Shown: positions 8,066-17,028, counted from the first letter of the stretch. The stretch: 64,000 nt of DNA from Sedimentibacter hydroxybenzoicus DSM 7310 (GCF_013403245.1 NZ_JACBNQ010000022.1:1-64000); one strand, 5' to 3'. Notes: generated by a model from the letters alone, not told the origin. Translations and numbers: made by a program.

Positions 8066-9211
8066 ATGAAATATGTTTACTTAGACAATGGAGCTACATC
8101 TTATCCCAAGGCGCCCGGTGTGGCAGAAAGTATGTCTGATTATATTCTTAATGTTGGAACTAATGTAGGACGCGGGGCTTATATGTCCTCTTACAAAGCT
8201 GAAAATGTTGTGTATGAAACCAGAGAACTCATATGTGAACTATTTAATTTTAATAAGCCTGAAAATGTCATATTTACAAAAAATATAACCGAAAGTATGA
8301 ATGTATTAATAAAAGGACTATTGAAGGAAAATGATCATGTAATAGTTTCATCAATGGAACACAATGCAGTTATGAGACCTTTAAATGCTCTTAACAATAA
8401 AGTTGAATATACAAAAGCCGTATGTAATGAATCAGGAGAATTGAACATTGAGGATGTAGTAAGTTCAATAAGACCAAATACTAAAGCCATAATAATGACT
8501 CATGCTTCAAATGTATGCGGTACTGTTTTAGATTTGGAAAAAGTGGGACAAATCTGCAAAAAATATAATTTGTTTTTTATAATCGACAGCGCTCAGACTG
8601 CAGGCTTCTTAGATGTTGATTTGCAAAAATTAAATGCCGACGCAATAGGATTTACGGGTCATAAGAGCTTGCTCGGTCCTCAGGGAATAGGAGGCTTTGT
8701 ACTAAATGACCGAATTAATAAAGAAATGAATACTTTAATCGAAGGTGGTACAGGCAGTCTGTCTGATACGGAAATACAACCGGAATATATGCCTGATAAA
8801 TATGAAGCGGGAACGTTGAACATACCTGGGATTTACGGATTAAATACATCATTGAAATACTTATTAAGCCATGGCATCAAAAACATCCGTGAGAAAGAGA
8901 TGTATCTTCTTGATAGATTTATGGAATCCGTACTCAATATTAAAAATATTAAAATTATCGGCAAGAAAACGACTGACGACAGAACCGGAATATTGTCCGT
9001 TGATTTCATTGACAACGATAACGGTCTCGTTGCACATGAGCTGAGCAAAAATTATGGAATTATGACAAGGAGTGGTTTGCATTGTGCGCCATCGGCTCAC
9101 AAAACCTTAGCCACGTTCCCGGGAGGTACTGTAAGATTTGCCGTAAGTCATTTTACAACAATAGAAGAAATTGATTATACTATAGATTGTATAAATAAAA
9201 TAGTAAAATAA
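8066..9211 (+). CDS. PLP-dependent cysteine desulfurase / selenocysteine-lyase family protein
   Basis: 381 residues, aminotransferase class V fold. PLP-binding Lys200 lies in GFTGHKSLLGPQG; the catalytic cysteine is Cys340 in TRSGLHCAPSAHKTL; His99 is in MEHNAV. This corresponds to the am_tr_V (EF2568-like) desulfurase family often found in selenium clusters, where it may release selenium from selenocysteine or sulfur from cysteine. Good ribosome site AAAGGAG. Followed 23 bp later by the LysR regulator, and divergent from yedE. Enzyme class is firm; preference for selenocysteine is inferred. Confidence 0.88.
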   Translation: MKYVYLDNGATSYPKAPGVAESMSDYILNVGTNVGRGAYMSSYKAENVVYETRELICELFNFNKPENVIFTKNITESMNVLIKGLLKENDHVIVSSMEHNAVMRPLNALNNKVEYTKAVCNESGELNIEDVVSSIRPNTKAIIMTHASNVCGTVLDLEKVGQICKKYNLFFIIDSAQTAGFLDVDLQKLNADAIGFTGHKSLLGPQGIGGFVLNDRINKEMNTLIEGGTGSLSDTEIQPEYMPDKYEAGTLNIPGIYGLNTSLKYLLSHGIKNIREKEMYLLDRFMESVLNIKNIKIIGKKTTDDRTGILSVDFIDNDNGLVAHELSKNYGIMTRSGLHCAPSAHKTLATFPGGTVRFAVSHFTTIEEIDYTIDCINKIVK

Positions 9212-9234
9212 TTTGTAATGAGGATGGTAATATT

Positions 9235-10152
9235 GTGGAATTTAACCAATTGGAAAGCTTTATAAGCGTAGTCAAGCATAATAGTTTTTCTTACGCGGCA
9301 AAAGAACTATATATAACTCAGCCTACTGTCAGCAACAATATTCAAAATCTTGAAAAAGAGCTTAATACTACCCTTTTAAACAGAACAAGCAAAACAATAA
9401 ATTTAACTGACTCAGGAAAAATCTTTTATAAATACGCCGTTGAGCTGATTAATATCAGAGACAAGGCCAAGTATATACTTTCCGAGCATTCCAACAAGGT
9501 TGAAGGTGAAATAGAAATAACAGCCAGCTCTATACCTGAACAATATATTTTACCTTATATAATTAAGGATTTTTTAAATATATATCCTAAGGTTTCCTTT
9601 TCTATGACTCATAAAAATTCCAAAGATATAATAGATGATATTCTGGAAGGTAAATTAAACTTCGGCATAGTGGGTGCAAGGTACCATTCTGATATGCTGG
9701 AATATATAGATTTTTATGAAGACGAGCTCATCCTGTGTACTCCAAATAATGATAACTATACGTTGTCTGAAAATGACTATTTAGATATTGACGCTTTGTT
9801 TTCTGAAAAACTAATACTAAGGAAAAAAGGTTCAGGAACAAGAAGATTAATTGAACAAAAGCTTTCTGTCATGGATATAAGCTTAGATGATTTAAACATT
9901 GTTTCTCAGATAGACAGTAATGAAATGATTAAGAAAATGATAGAGCTTGGCTTGGGCGTCAGTTTTATTTCAAAAATAGCAGTAAAAAATGAAATTGATT
10001 TAAAACTACTTAAGCCTCTCAAAATAAAGGACTTAGAATTAAAACGAAGCTTCTATTTCGTATATAGTAAAAACAGGACCTTATCTCCTGTGGTGGAAGC
10101 ATTTAAAGATTTTTTAATTAACTGGAAGGATATAAATCATATAACCCCTTGA
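9235..10152 (+). CDS. LysR-family regulator, probably selenium metabolism
   Basis: 305 residues starting at GTG behind GAGGATGG. Winged HTH at residues 1-60 (SFSYAAKELYITQPTVSNNIQNLE) and a periplasmic-binding-like effector domain (about 90-295). Position between the PLP enzyme and a terminator-like hairpin, opposite the yedE operon, fits the selenium-associated LysR subfamily. It probably controls the 276-bp divergent region. The ligand is unknown. Confidence 0.88.
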   Translation: MEFNQLESFISVVKHNSFSYAAKELYITQPTVSNNIQNLEKELNTTLLNRTSKTINLTDSGKIFYKYAVELINIRDKAKYILSEHSNKVEGEIEITASSIPEQYILPYIIKDFLNIYPKVSFSMTHKNSKDIIDDILEGKLNFGIVGARYHSDMLEYIDFYEDELILCTPNNDNYTLSENDYLDIDALFSEKLILRKKGSGTRRLIEQKLSVMDISLDDLNIVSQIDSNEMIKKMIELGLGVSFISKIAVKNEIDLKLLKPLKIKDLELKRSFYFVYSKNRTLSPVVEAFKDFLINWKDINHITP

Positions 10153-10165
10153 ATTATCAAGGGGT
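10144..10165. terminator. Hairpin at the end of the LysR gene
   Basis: ACCCCTTGA-ATTA-TCAAGGGGT, a perfect 9-bp stem that includes the LysR stop codon. There is no T-run, so it may protect or end the transcript rather than be a classic terminator. Confidence 0.45.
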
Positions 10166-10286
10166 CAGGCTGCTGAAAAAGCCCACCTGCATCGTTGCCG
10201 TTCATCCGGTCAATCCTCACGTATGTCTAATACGCTGCGGTTGCCCGTCTTCCGGCGCCTTGCAGGATGAACTTTTTCAACAGCCT
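10165..10286. mobile_element. MITE-like palindromic element, about 120 bp
   Basis: Ends AGGCTGCTGAAAAAG and CTTTTTCAACAGCCT form 15-bp terminal inverted repeats with one mismatch. The inside is GC-richer than the surroundings and holds further inverted segments (CACGTATG/ATACGCTG, CACCTGCA/TGCAGGAT). No coding capacity. The right terminal repeat supplies the last residues and stop codon of the flavodiiron gene. The short element at 18551-18593 has the same ends. Confidence 0.65.
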
Positions 10287-11485
10287 ATCAGATTGATGAA
10301 AAAGCCTTCAACAAATTTATCTACGATTTCCTCTTCATTATTCTTCATGGATGAAGTTATTTCGAATGGAGTTCCCACTATCTCCATATTTTTCATGGAA
10401 CAAATTATTTCATTCATTACCTTCAGAGCTTGCGGAGACCAAGTGCCGTTTCCTACAAGACCGACCTTACGATTTTGAAGATTTAAAGCTTTAAGCTCAT
10501 TAAGCAGCGATTCCATTCCATAATACAATCCCATATTGTATGTTACCGAGCCGAATATTACATGGCTGTATTTCCATATATCAGAAACAATGTATGAGGG
10601 ATGTGTTTTTGAAATGTCATACATACGCATATCCTTAACACCCTTTTGGGCAAGCTTGTTTGCAATAACATTCATAATGTTTTCCGTATTGCCATACATT
10701 GACGCATATACTAATACTACCCCGTTTTTTTCCGGTTCATACTTGCTCCATACGTTATATTTTTCAATAAAGTATTCTAAATTTTCTCTCCATATCGGTC
10801 CGTGTAAAGAACAAATCATCCTTATATCATAACAGCTTAATTTTTTTAATGCACCCTGTACCTGTGAACCATACTTACCTACAATATTCGAATAGTATCT
10901 TCTTGCTTCCTCTAAATAATGATGCTCAAAATCGGTTTCGTCTGCAAAAATATTTCCTGACATTGCTCCAAAGGCTCCAAAAGCATCTGCCGAGAATAGA
11001 ATTTTTTCTGTCTCCTCGTAAGTAAACATAACTTCCGGCCAATGAATCATAGGCATAGTCATAAACTTTAAATTGTGCTTACCTATACACAAGGTCTCGC
11101 AATCCTTAACTTCATGAATGTTCATACTGTAATCAAAATCATAAAACTGTCCTATAAATTGAAATGTTTTTTTATTTCCTACAATTTTTATATCAGGATA
11201 CCTTTTAACCAGTTCTTCAATGTTGGCACAATGATCCGGCTCCATATGATTTATAACTAAATAATCTAAATCTCTTCCGTTCAGAACGTGAACTATATTA
11301 TCTATAAACAATCTGCTTATTGCTGTATCTACAGTATCCATCAAGCATGTTTTGTCATCTAAAATCAAATACGAATTGTAGCATACACCGTTTGGTATGG
11401 GAAACATATTTTCAAAACGCTCAAGACGTCTGTCATTGCCGCCTACCCAATATATGTTTTCAGTTATTTTTTGAACACAATGCAT
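10277..11485 (-). CDS. Flavodiiron protein (FprA family A-type flavoprotein)
   Basis: 402 residues. The N-terminal metallo-beta-lactamase-like diiron domain (1-250) has HMEPDH (NHMEPDHC), MPMIHWPEVMF, FSADAFGAFG and LHGP. The C-terminal flavodoxin domain (about 255-400) has the FMN loop YASMYGNTENI. It reduces O2 to water (or NO) and so protects an anaerobe from oxidative stress. The terminal INLIGC-stop is read from the terminal repeat of the adjoining palindromic element, so the natural end was probably altered. GGAGCG site before ATG. Single gene. Confidence 0.92.
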   Translation of the reverse strand: MHCVQKITENIYWVGGNDRRLERFENMFPIPNGVCYNSYLILDDKTCLMDTVDTAISRLFIDNIVHVLNGRDLDYLVINHMEPDHCANIEELVKRYPDIKIVGNKKTFQFIGQFYDFDYSMNIHEVKDCETLCIGKHNLKFMTMPMIHWPEVMFTYEETEKILFSADAFGAFGAMSGNIFADETDFEHHYLEEARRYYSNIVGKYGSQVQGALKKLSCYDIRMICSLHGPIWRENLEYFIEKYNVWSKYEPEKNGVVLVYASMYGNTENIMNVIANKLAQKGVKDMRMYDISKTHPSYIVSDIWKYSHVIFGSVTYNMGLYYGMESLLNELKALNLQNRKVGLVGNGTWSPQALKVMNEIICSMKNMEIVGTPFEITSSMKNNEEEIVDKFVEGFFINLIGC

Positions 11486-11553
11486 ATTCTCGCTCCTTCT
11501 TACTGAGAACTCGTCTCAATCTTTCATCTATAGTATTATCCTGTTTTTAGATT

Positions 11554-11616
11554 ATAACATACCTGAACCGAGTGCAGCGCAAGCGAGCTTGCATTGCCGA
11601 GGTGATGGTATGTTAT
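11554..11616. repeat. 63-bp palindromic element
   Basis: ATAACATACC (11554-11563) and GGTATGTTAT (11607-11616) enclose GCAAGC-GA-GCTTGC. The design recalls the 65-bp element at 7975 but the sequence differs. It lies in the 260-bp divergent region between the flavodiiron and YdcZ genes, where no gene is seen. Confidence 0.55.
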
Positions 11617-11694
11617 ATGTATTATACCATAAACTTTGTAAGTGTCCAATTCTTTCCTTAATTTTCTCCTGCTATTATTATTTAAATTGTTTTT

Positions 11695-11723
11695 TTGAGC
11701 AATACTATAAGATAATATATTTT
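11695..11723 (+). promoter_or_regulatory. Candidate promoter of the YdcZ-like gene
   Basis: TTGAGC and TATTTT with a 17-bp spacer, 22 bp before the start codon; only a moderate match. Confidence 0.3.
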
Positions 11724-11745
11724 TTATAGTGGAAGGGAAATTAGT

Positions 11746-12174
11746 ATGATTGGTATTTTACTTGCATTGCTTGCAGGATTGTTAATGAGTGTTCAAGGAG
11801 TTTTTAATACCCGTGTAATGGATTCATCGAATATGTGGGCTACAAACAGCTGGGTGCACCTGACTGCTTTTGCCGCAAGCATAATTATATGGTTCTTCAC
11901 CGGTCGGGAAAATTTGCTTTCGGTGTTTAACGTAAGCAACAAATTATATTTAATTGGTGGTGTCATCGGTGCATTTATAACCTTCACCGTTATTAAAAGC
12001 ATATCCGATTTAGGACCCGCATATGCAACAATGCTGATTTTATTGGCTCAGCTTGTAGTTTCATGTTCAATTGAAACCTTTGGATTGTTCGGCACCGAAA
12101 AAATATGCTTTGAATGGAGCAAGCTTATTGGTGTAGCCCTCATGATTGCCGGAATTATCGTTTTTAAGAAGTAG
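11746..12174 (+). CDS. DMT-superfamily membrane protein, YdcZ (DUF606) family
   Basis: 142 residues with four or five hydrophobic segments starting at residue 2 (IGILLALLAGLLMSVQGVFNT). The internal NTR and the SWVHLTAF and KLIGVALMIAGIIVF segments match the half-size DMT transporters of the YdcZ family. These probably work as dimers; substrates are unknown. Good GGAAGGG site. Possibly co-transcribed with the flavoenzyme gene 74 bp downstream. Confidence 0.8.
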   Translation: MIGILLALLAGLLMSVQGVFNTRVMDSSNMWATNSWVHLTAFAASIIIWFFTGRENLLSVFNVSNKLYLIGGVIGAFITFTVIKSISDLGPAYATMLILLAQLVVSCSIETFGLFGTEKICFEWSKLIGVALMIAGIIVFKK

Positions 12175-12248
12175 TAAACAACTTAAAAGAACATTATCAA
12201 AATATTCATCATATAATAGATAAATTTTCGTTAATTGGGGAAAAGATT

Positions 12249-13709
12249 ATGGATGAATTTTTAGAAGGACTTACCGGTGAAATTGTGTTACCTTTTGATT
12301 TTTCCTATGATGAATTAAGACAAGGCTATAACAGTGCTGTTCAAAAATATCCGTTTGTTATTGTATATTGTTTTATGATATGTGATGTTTCTAATGCGGT
12401 AAAATGGGCAAGAAGACATTCCATGCCAGTACGAATTCGCAGCGGCGGACATAATTATGAAGGATATTCTAACGGCAGCTGTACACTTGTTATAGATCTG
12501 AGCTGCATGAATAATATTGTGATAGACGAATGTGAGGAATTAATATATATAGAAGGCGGAGCTACCAACAAGGATGTATATGAATTTGTGTCATCAAAGG
12601 GTTATCCGTTTCCGGGCGGTACATGTCCTGCAGTAGGTGTAAGCGGATATTCATTAGGCGGAGGATGGGGATTATCCTGTCGCTATTTAGGATTAGGCTG
12701 CGATAGTTTGACAGAAATTGAATTAGTTGATTTTGAAGGTGAAATAATCAGGGCAAATAGTAATTGTAATGCAGATTTATTCTGGGCTGTCAGGGGAGCA
12801 GGCGGCGGTAATTTTGGAGTTATAGTAAGTATGACTTTCAGGCTTCCTGAACCTGTTGATAAAGTCACACTTATTGAAATTGATTATTTAAACGTTGATT
12901 CTGAGGAGCAAGAAAATTTTCTTATATTGTGGCAAGCCTGGCTAAATAATGCAGATGATAGAATGACTCTTATTTCAAGGATATATAATTCTGAGGCAGA
13001 TGGGTTAGCTATGTTAGTAAGAGGAATTTTTTATGGTGACCCTGCTGAAGCAAAGATAATTTTAAAGGATTTTCTTATGCTCAATAATGCAATTTATAGT
13101 GTAGAAGAAGTTACATTTTTAGAAGCGGTAACAATTATCGGCAGTACATATCCTGAACATGAAAAATTTAAGTCTGCAAGCCGTTTTGTATTAAAAGATT
13201 TTAATAATAATGAAATTAAAAATGTAGTTAATTTGATCAGGGATCGAGCTGAGGGCTCAGTTTATGCGGGATTATCAATGTATGCATTGGGTGGCAGGGT
13301 TTCCGATATTGATATTGATGATACTGCTTTTTATTTCAGAAACGCAAAGTATATAATTTGGCTTGAAACCGTCTGGGAAGAAAATGAATATGCTGAAGAA
13401 AATAAAAGTTGGATTAAAAATAGGTTTCCATACCTGAAATCAATAACTACAGGTTCATATATAAACTTTCCATATATTGAATTAGACAATTATTTAAAAG
13501 AATATTTCGGATGCCATAAAGAAAAGTTAAAATATATCAAAGAAAAATATGATCCGTTAAATATTTTTTCTTTCCCTCAAGGTATAGAGCCAAGTAATAA
13601 TGAATGCTGTCCTGTATTATATAAACCTACTCTATTCAATAAAGAAAATTTATGGAATGCCGATAACAATATAAATCATCGTGAATTCAGATATGTATCA
13701 AAAAAATAA
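12249..13709 (+). CDS. FAD-linked oxidase, berberine-bridge-enzyme (BBE) like
   Basis: 486 residues. The FAD-binding PCMH domain (about 30-205) carries both sites for two-point covalent FAD attachment: His68 (RIRSGGHNYEGYS) and Cys126 (GGTCPAVGVSGYSLGGGWG). A C-terminal BBE domain (about 425-470, YFGCHKEKLKYIKEKYDPLNIF) completes the architecture. Such enzymes oxidise sugars, alkaloids or other alcohols, usually with O2 as acceptor, which is odd for a strict anaerobe; a different electron acceptor is possible. Start preceded by TTGGGG, a weak site. No signal peptide. Confidence 0.88.
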   Translation: MDEFLEGLTGEIVLPFDFSYDELRQGYNSAVQKYPFVIVYCFMICDVSNAVKWARRHSMPVRIRSGGHNYEGYSNGSCTLVIDLSCMNNIVIDECEELIYIEGGATNKDVYEFVSSKGYPFPGGTCPAVGVSGYSLGGGWGLSCRYLGLGCDSLTEIELVDFEGEIIRANSNCNADLFWAVRGAGGGNFGVIVSMTFRLPEPVDKVTLIEIDYLNVDSEEQENFLILWQAWLNNADDRMTLISRIYNSEADGLAMLVRGIFYGDPAEAKIILKDFLMLNNAIYSVEEVTFLEAVTIIGSTYPEHEKFKSASRFVLKDFNNNEIKNVVNLIRDRAEGSVYAGLSMYALGGRVSDIDIDDTAFYFRNAKYIIWLETVWEENEYAEENKSWIKNRFPYLKSITTGSYINFPYIELDNYLKEYFGCHKEKLKYIKEKYDPLNIFSFPQGIEPSNNECCPVLYKPTLFNKENLWNADNNINHREFRYVSKK

Positions 13710-13720
13710 AAATTCGACAC

Positions 13721-13757
13721 AAATAAAAAAACCTCAAATTTAAAGGTTTTTTTATTT
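13721..13757. terminator. Bidirectional terminator
   Basis: AAATAAAAAAACCT pairs perfectly with AGGTTTTTTTATTT (14 bp) between the convergent BBE and AraC genes. Confidence 0.88.
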
Positions 13758-13772
13758 TGCGTATAAAAATTC

Positions 13773-14636
13773 TTATTTCTTCTTCACAGGAATCCAAACT
13801 TCACTGTATGCGTAATCCTTTTTATGTTTATCCATTTTAGTAAAAGAAAAAGTAGGGATATTAATTACTTCGTAATCAGAAGAAAGAAGCCATTCCGAAT
13901 ATACCTTTGCCATAGTTTCCTGCAAGGTAGAAGGAAACGGTCCTTCGTTCGGAAATATTGCCCAAGTACATGCTTCCACCGGTATTTTATCCAATAGATC
14001 GCTCACTTGATTTTTAGTTGTTAAAACACCTATCAAATGAGTTAAATCTCCTTCTTCCTTTAAGAAATTCGCATCAGCATCATAAGATGCGTTTACAATT
14101 TCATACGGCTCAATATTTTGCAGAGAATGCATTTCTTCTTTTTGTTCATCCGTTATACTCATTGCAAGCTTCACAATCTCGTTATTCACGCCTTCAAATT
14201 GCATAGGTACGCGTTTACTTACACCAACTAAATTAAAAGCCGGTTTTTCTTCAATTCTAAATTCCATAGATATTCCTCCCTTAACGGTTATTATGAATGA
14301 AAGCTTGGGAAATGACTTGCTAATGCCTGTTTTTATTACATCAGACGGCAAAAAACCACTCCATTTTTTAAACGCTCGTGTGAATCCGTCCATAGACTGA
14401 TAGCCATATTTAAATGCAACCTCAGTCACTTTTTCACCATTTAATAAATCTCTGTTTGCTTCAGACAGCTTTCTTTTTTTGATATATTCATTCAGCGTCA
14501 TCCCTGAAAGATAAAAAAATATCTTTCTGAAGTGATAATCCGAAACACCGGCATATTCGGAAATTTTATCAAGAGATATATCATCCGTTAAATGATCATC
14601 AATATAGCCCATCACACAATTTAATTCTTTCAGCAT
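13773..14636 (-). CDS. AraC-family regulator with GyrI-like effector domain
   Basis: 287 residues. N-terminal AraC double HTH (about 8-105: ISEYAGVSDYHFRKIFFYLSG, then VTEVAFKYGYQSMDGFTRAFKKWSGF), and a C-terminal GyrI-like small-molecule-binding domain (about 120-287, with conserved EACTWAIFPNEGP and YSEVWIPV). Domain order is that of Rob-like and BmrR-effector regulators that sense amphipathic drugs. GGAGGGG site. No clear target next door; the divergent gene is absent. Confidence 0.9.
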   Translation of the reverse strand: MLKELNCVMGYIDDHLTDDISLDKISEYAGVSDYHFRKIFFYLSGMTLNEYIKKRKLSEANRDLLNGEKVTEVAFKYGYQSMDGFTRAFKKWSGFLPSDVIKTGISKSFPKLSFIITVKGGISMEFRIEEKPAFNLVGVSKRVPMQFEGVNNEIVKLAMSITDEQKEEMHSLQNIEPYEIVNASYDADANFLKEEGDLTHLIGVLTTKNQVSDLLDKIPVEACTWAIFPNEGPFPSTLQETMAKVYSEWLLSSDYEVINIPTFSFTKMDKHKKDYAYSEVWIPVKKK

Positions 14637-14734
14637 CAGTTCCCCTCCTTTTCACATTTTTATAATAACAAAAGAGAATTAATATTACTCGACATTTATG
14701 ATATAAAATATATCGGATGAAATGTTATATAATA

Positions 14735-15229
14735 TTAAATATACTTTCTCATTACAACTGCAGGCAGAATTTTCTCTGTCCAATTTAATTCGATATCTTC
14801 AACTTTAGCAAAACCATTGTTAATCCAAAAATCAAGCACTGAATTATCATAATCAGTGACCACATCTATTCTTATACATTTGCTTTTTTGCGATTTGGCG
14901 TACTCCTCAAAGTACTGAAAAATCAAATTTCCAAAACCCTTGCCCTTAAAATTATCTTTTAACATTAGTAATGATAAATATACTTCTTCTCCTGCTTTAA
15001 AATCTATAATTCCTATTATTTCTCCCGATTTTATCTCAACTATTTTACAAGAGTAAAAGCCGGACTTTTTCATTGATTCAAGCTCTTGAAGTATCCATTC
15101 ATTTGTTACTCTTTCCCTATTCATGTGACTTTTTAAAAATTGCTTATTAGAATTATAAACTTCAGCGATTTCATCTAAATCCTTAGATTCAACTAAATCT
15201 ATACAAAAATCCTTTAATTCAAAAAACAT
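14735..15229 (-). CDS. GNAT-family N-acetyltransferase
   Basis: 164 residues. GNAT fold with the acetyl-CoA loop DNFKGKGFGNLIFQYFEEY (about 91-109, R/Q-x-x-G-x-G/A type with K-G-K-G-F-G) and the C-terminal VLDFWINNGFAKVED segment. Acetyl-CoA-dependent acylation of an amine; substrate unknown. Start behind GGAGAG. Distinct from the decayed GNAT at 17007. Confidence 0.85.
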   Translation of the reverse strand: MFFELKDFCIDLVESKDLDEIAEVYNSNKQFLKSHMNRERVTNEWILQELESMKKSGFYSCKIVEIKSGEIIGIIDFKAGEEVYLSLLMLKDNFKGKGFGNLIFQYFEEYAKSQKSKCIRIDVVTDYDNSVLDFWINNGFAKVEDIELNWTEKILPAVVMRKYI

Positions 15230-15294
15230 AATCTCTCCAATGCATTTTGCAATTTATTTTAAAGACTAACTGCGAAAAAAAATAACATATTATA

Positions 15295-16608
15295 TTATTT
15301 ATCTTTTATCTCAATTATTTCTCCAATATCATATTCATATTTTATATAATTATTGTCACTGTCCGTCCATGAAACAGATGCCTCTCTTGTTTTAAATATA
15401 TTTATAATGTCATCGTCAGTCAATCCTCTTGCGTCAAATACTATTTCCTCTTCATAGATAGCAAAATTTTCAGCTTCATTGTCTCGTTCAAACGTACCTC
15501 CGCCTCTCAGCCGGTTCTCTTCATTACCCTTTTTAATCATAGCTAAGCCTGATGTTTCAATTTTTCTGTTTTTTATATTATCAGGGAATTCAACATACAA
15601 TTCAAATTTAATTTTTCTGTAATCACTTAAGTCAGGAGCATCCGGACTTTCGCCGCCGGTCTTCTTGTATTCATCATAGGTAATACCTGAAACAATTGCA
15701 CTTATATATATAGGCTCGGGTATTGTGCCGTATCTGCTGTAATTTTTTATATCTCTGTACTCATCAAACATCATATTGCCTATGTCTTTGTTTGATTTTT
15801 TAATATAATACCTTGAATTTATCTCATAAACATAATATACCTTGTCGTTTATTACAGCCTTTACATAACTGCCTGTCTCAGGCGGAGCATTTCCATTTGA
15901 TATTATTCCGGACTCATCAACATTTCTTAAAAGCATATTTATATTTGTTTTTGAAACACTGTCTGTTATTACTCTTTCAGAAACCGCTTCATTATCCTCA
16001 TATATGTATAAATTTACGGAACTTGATAAAATTTTCGAATTCATTTCACTGCCATCCGGTCTCAAAGGCATCATAAAATCCTGAATTTTATAATCTTGAT
16101 CTTCGGCTGTTTTTCCAACAATATAGCCACTAGTATATGTTCCATTCCCCCATTGAGGTCCCATAGCTGTCAAATTTAAGCTGTCCTTTTTTGTATAAAC
16201 AACATTTATTACTTCAATTTCGGTTAGGTTGTTCTTCTCCTTAAAATATTTATAAGAGTCCGAGTCATTATCAACCGTTGTAATACTGTGCAACACATAG
16301 CTGCTGTAAATATCCTTACCTGCATTTCGTTCAATATCGAGACCTATCTTATTTCTCTCTGAAATCAAATCATATTTCTTCTCGTAATCACCTTCAACAC
16401 CGTATAAAAAATACAAATAAACTAATTCCTCCTGTTTACTCTCGGGAGTATCTTCAGCATAAAAATATTTACGTCCCTCCTGCACCCATGTCATACCGCT
16501 GAATTCGTAATTTCTTCTTGGATTTGTTCCCACCGATACGACAACAACAATTAGCAGTATCACAAGCACCGCCATTAACCAGAAAGTCGGCTTTTTGTAA
16601 CCTCTCAT
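15295..16608 (-). CDS. Uncharacterised membrane-anchored extracytoplasmic protein
   Basis: 437 residues. One N-terminal anchor (residues 7-28, KPTFWLMAVLVILLIVVVVS) followed by a large polar, Tyr/Asp/Asn-rich region predicted outside the membrane. The anchor with its flanks (KKPTFW and TNPRR) looks like the last membrane segment of BlaR1/M56-type sensor peptidases of Clostridia, but no M56 domain precedes it, so it may be a split or orphan sensor region. No known domain recognised. Good AGGAGA site. Confidence 0.6.
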   Translation of the reverse strand: MRGYKKPTFWLMAVLVILLIVVVVSVGTNPRRNYEFSGMTWVQEGRKYFYAEDTPESKQEELVYLYFLYGVEGDYEKKYDLISERNKIGLDIERNAGKDIYSSYVLHSITTVDNDSDSYKYFKEKNNLTEIEVINVVYTKKDSLNLTAMGPQWGNGTYTSGYIVGKTAEDQDYKIQDFMMPLRPDGSEMNSKILSSSVNLYIYEDNEAVSERVITDSVSKTNINMLLRNVDESGIISNGNAPPETGSYVKAVINDKVYYVYEINSRYYIKKSNKDIGNMMFDEYRDIKNYSRYGTIPEPIYISAIVSGITYDEYKKTGGESPDAPDLSDYRKIKFELYVEFPDNIKNRKIETSGLAMIKKGNEENRLRGGGTFERDNEAENFAIYEEEIVFDARGLTDDDIINIFKTREASVSWTDSDNNYIKYEYDIGEIIEIKDK

Positions 16609-16693
16609 TTCGTTTTCTCCTATATCAATTTTCAGGTACAGTATTCACAAGTCGAAATGCTTAATACTGTTTTTTAAGACTGTACATAATCAA

Positions 16694-16960
16694 CTACAAA
16701 TCTTTATAGTAAGCATATCCACAAAGAAGTATACCGAATCCTCCCAATGTAGATATTACTTGCCCGGCTATTCTAAAATTGGATGTAATATCATTTGAGT
16801 ATATTTCTAATTGATTAGAAGATACACCATTCTTGTATTTTTTCAAATAATCATACCTCATTGACTTTCCTATGGCACCTGATGAAAATATGATTACGAA
16901 ACCAATAACAAATATAATAACCATTACATACAGAGAATTTCTCAGAAATTCTTTCTTCAT
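16694..16960 (-). CDS. Small membrane protein, 88 residues
   Basis: Two hydrophobic segments (about 8-31 and 66-84) separated by a polar loop, with short cytoplasmic ends. Ribosome site GGAGG lies just before the ATG. Its leader begins in the palindromic element at 16971-17028. No family recognised; 85 bp upstream of the anchored protein and possibly in the same transcript. Confidence 0.6.
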   Translation of the reverse strand: MKKEFLRNSLYVMVIIFVIGFVIIFSSGAIGKSMRYDYLKKYKNGVSSNQLEIYSNDITSNFRIAGQVISTLGGFGILLCGYAYYKDL

Positions 16961-16970
16961 TTTTACCTCC

Positions 16971-17028
16971 GTTTATATCATAGTGCAAGCCGCTTACCGG
17001 CCTGCTTCACACCGACACAATAAATACA
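16971..17028. repeat. Palindromic element, copy 2 (partly degenerate)
   Basis: On the minus strand ATGTATTTATTGTGTC, then GTGTGAAGCAGGCCGG and TAAGCGGCTTGCACT match the element at 7975-8039 almost base for base. The other terminal repeat is degraded. It provides the last seven codons and the stop of the truncated GNAT reading frame. Confidence 0.7.

Noticed and set aside
10149-10478. Plus-strand frame through the palindromic element and into the flavodiiron gene
   Set aside because: It runs antisense to a firm gene and through repeat DNA; no start signal.
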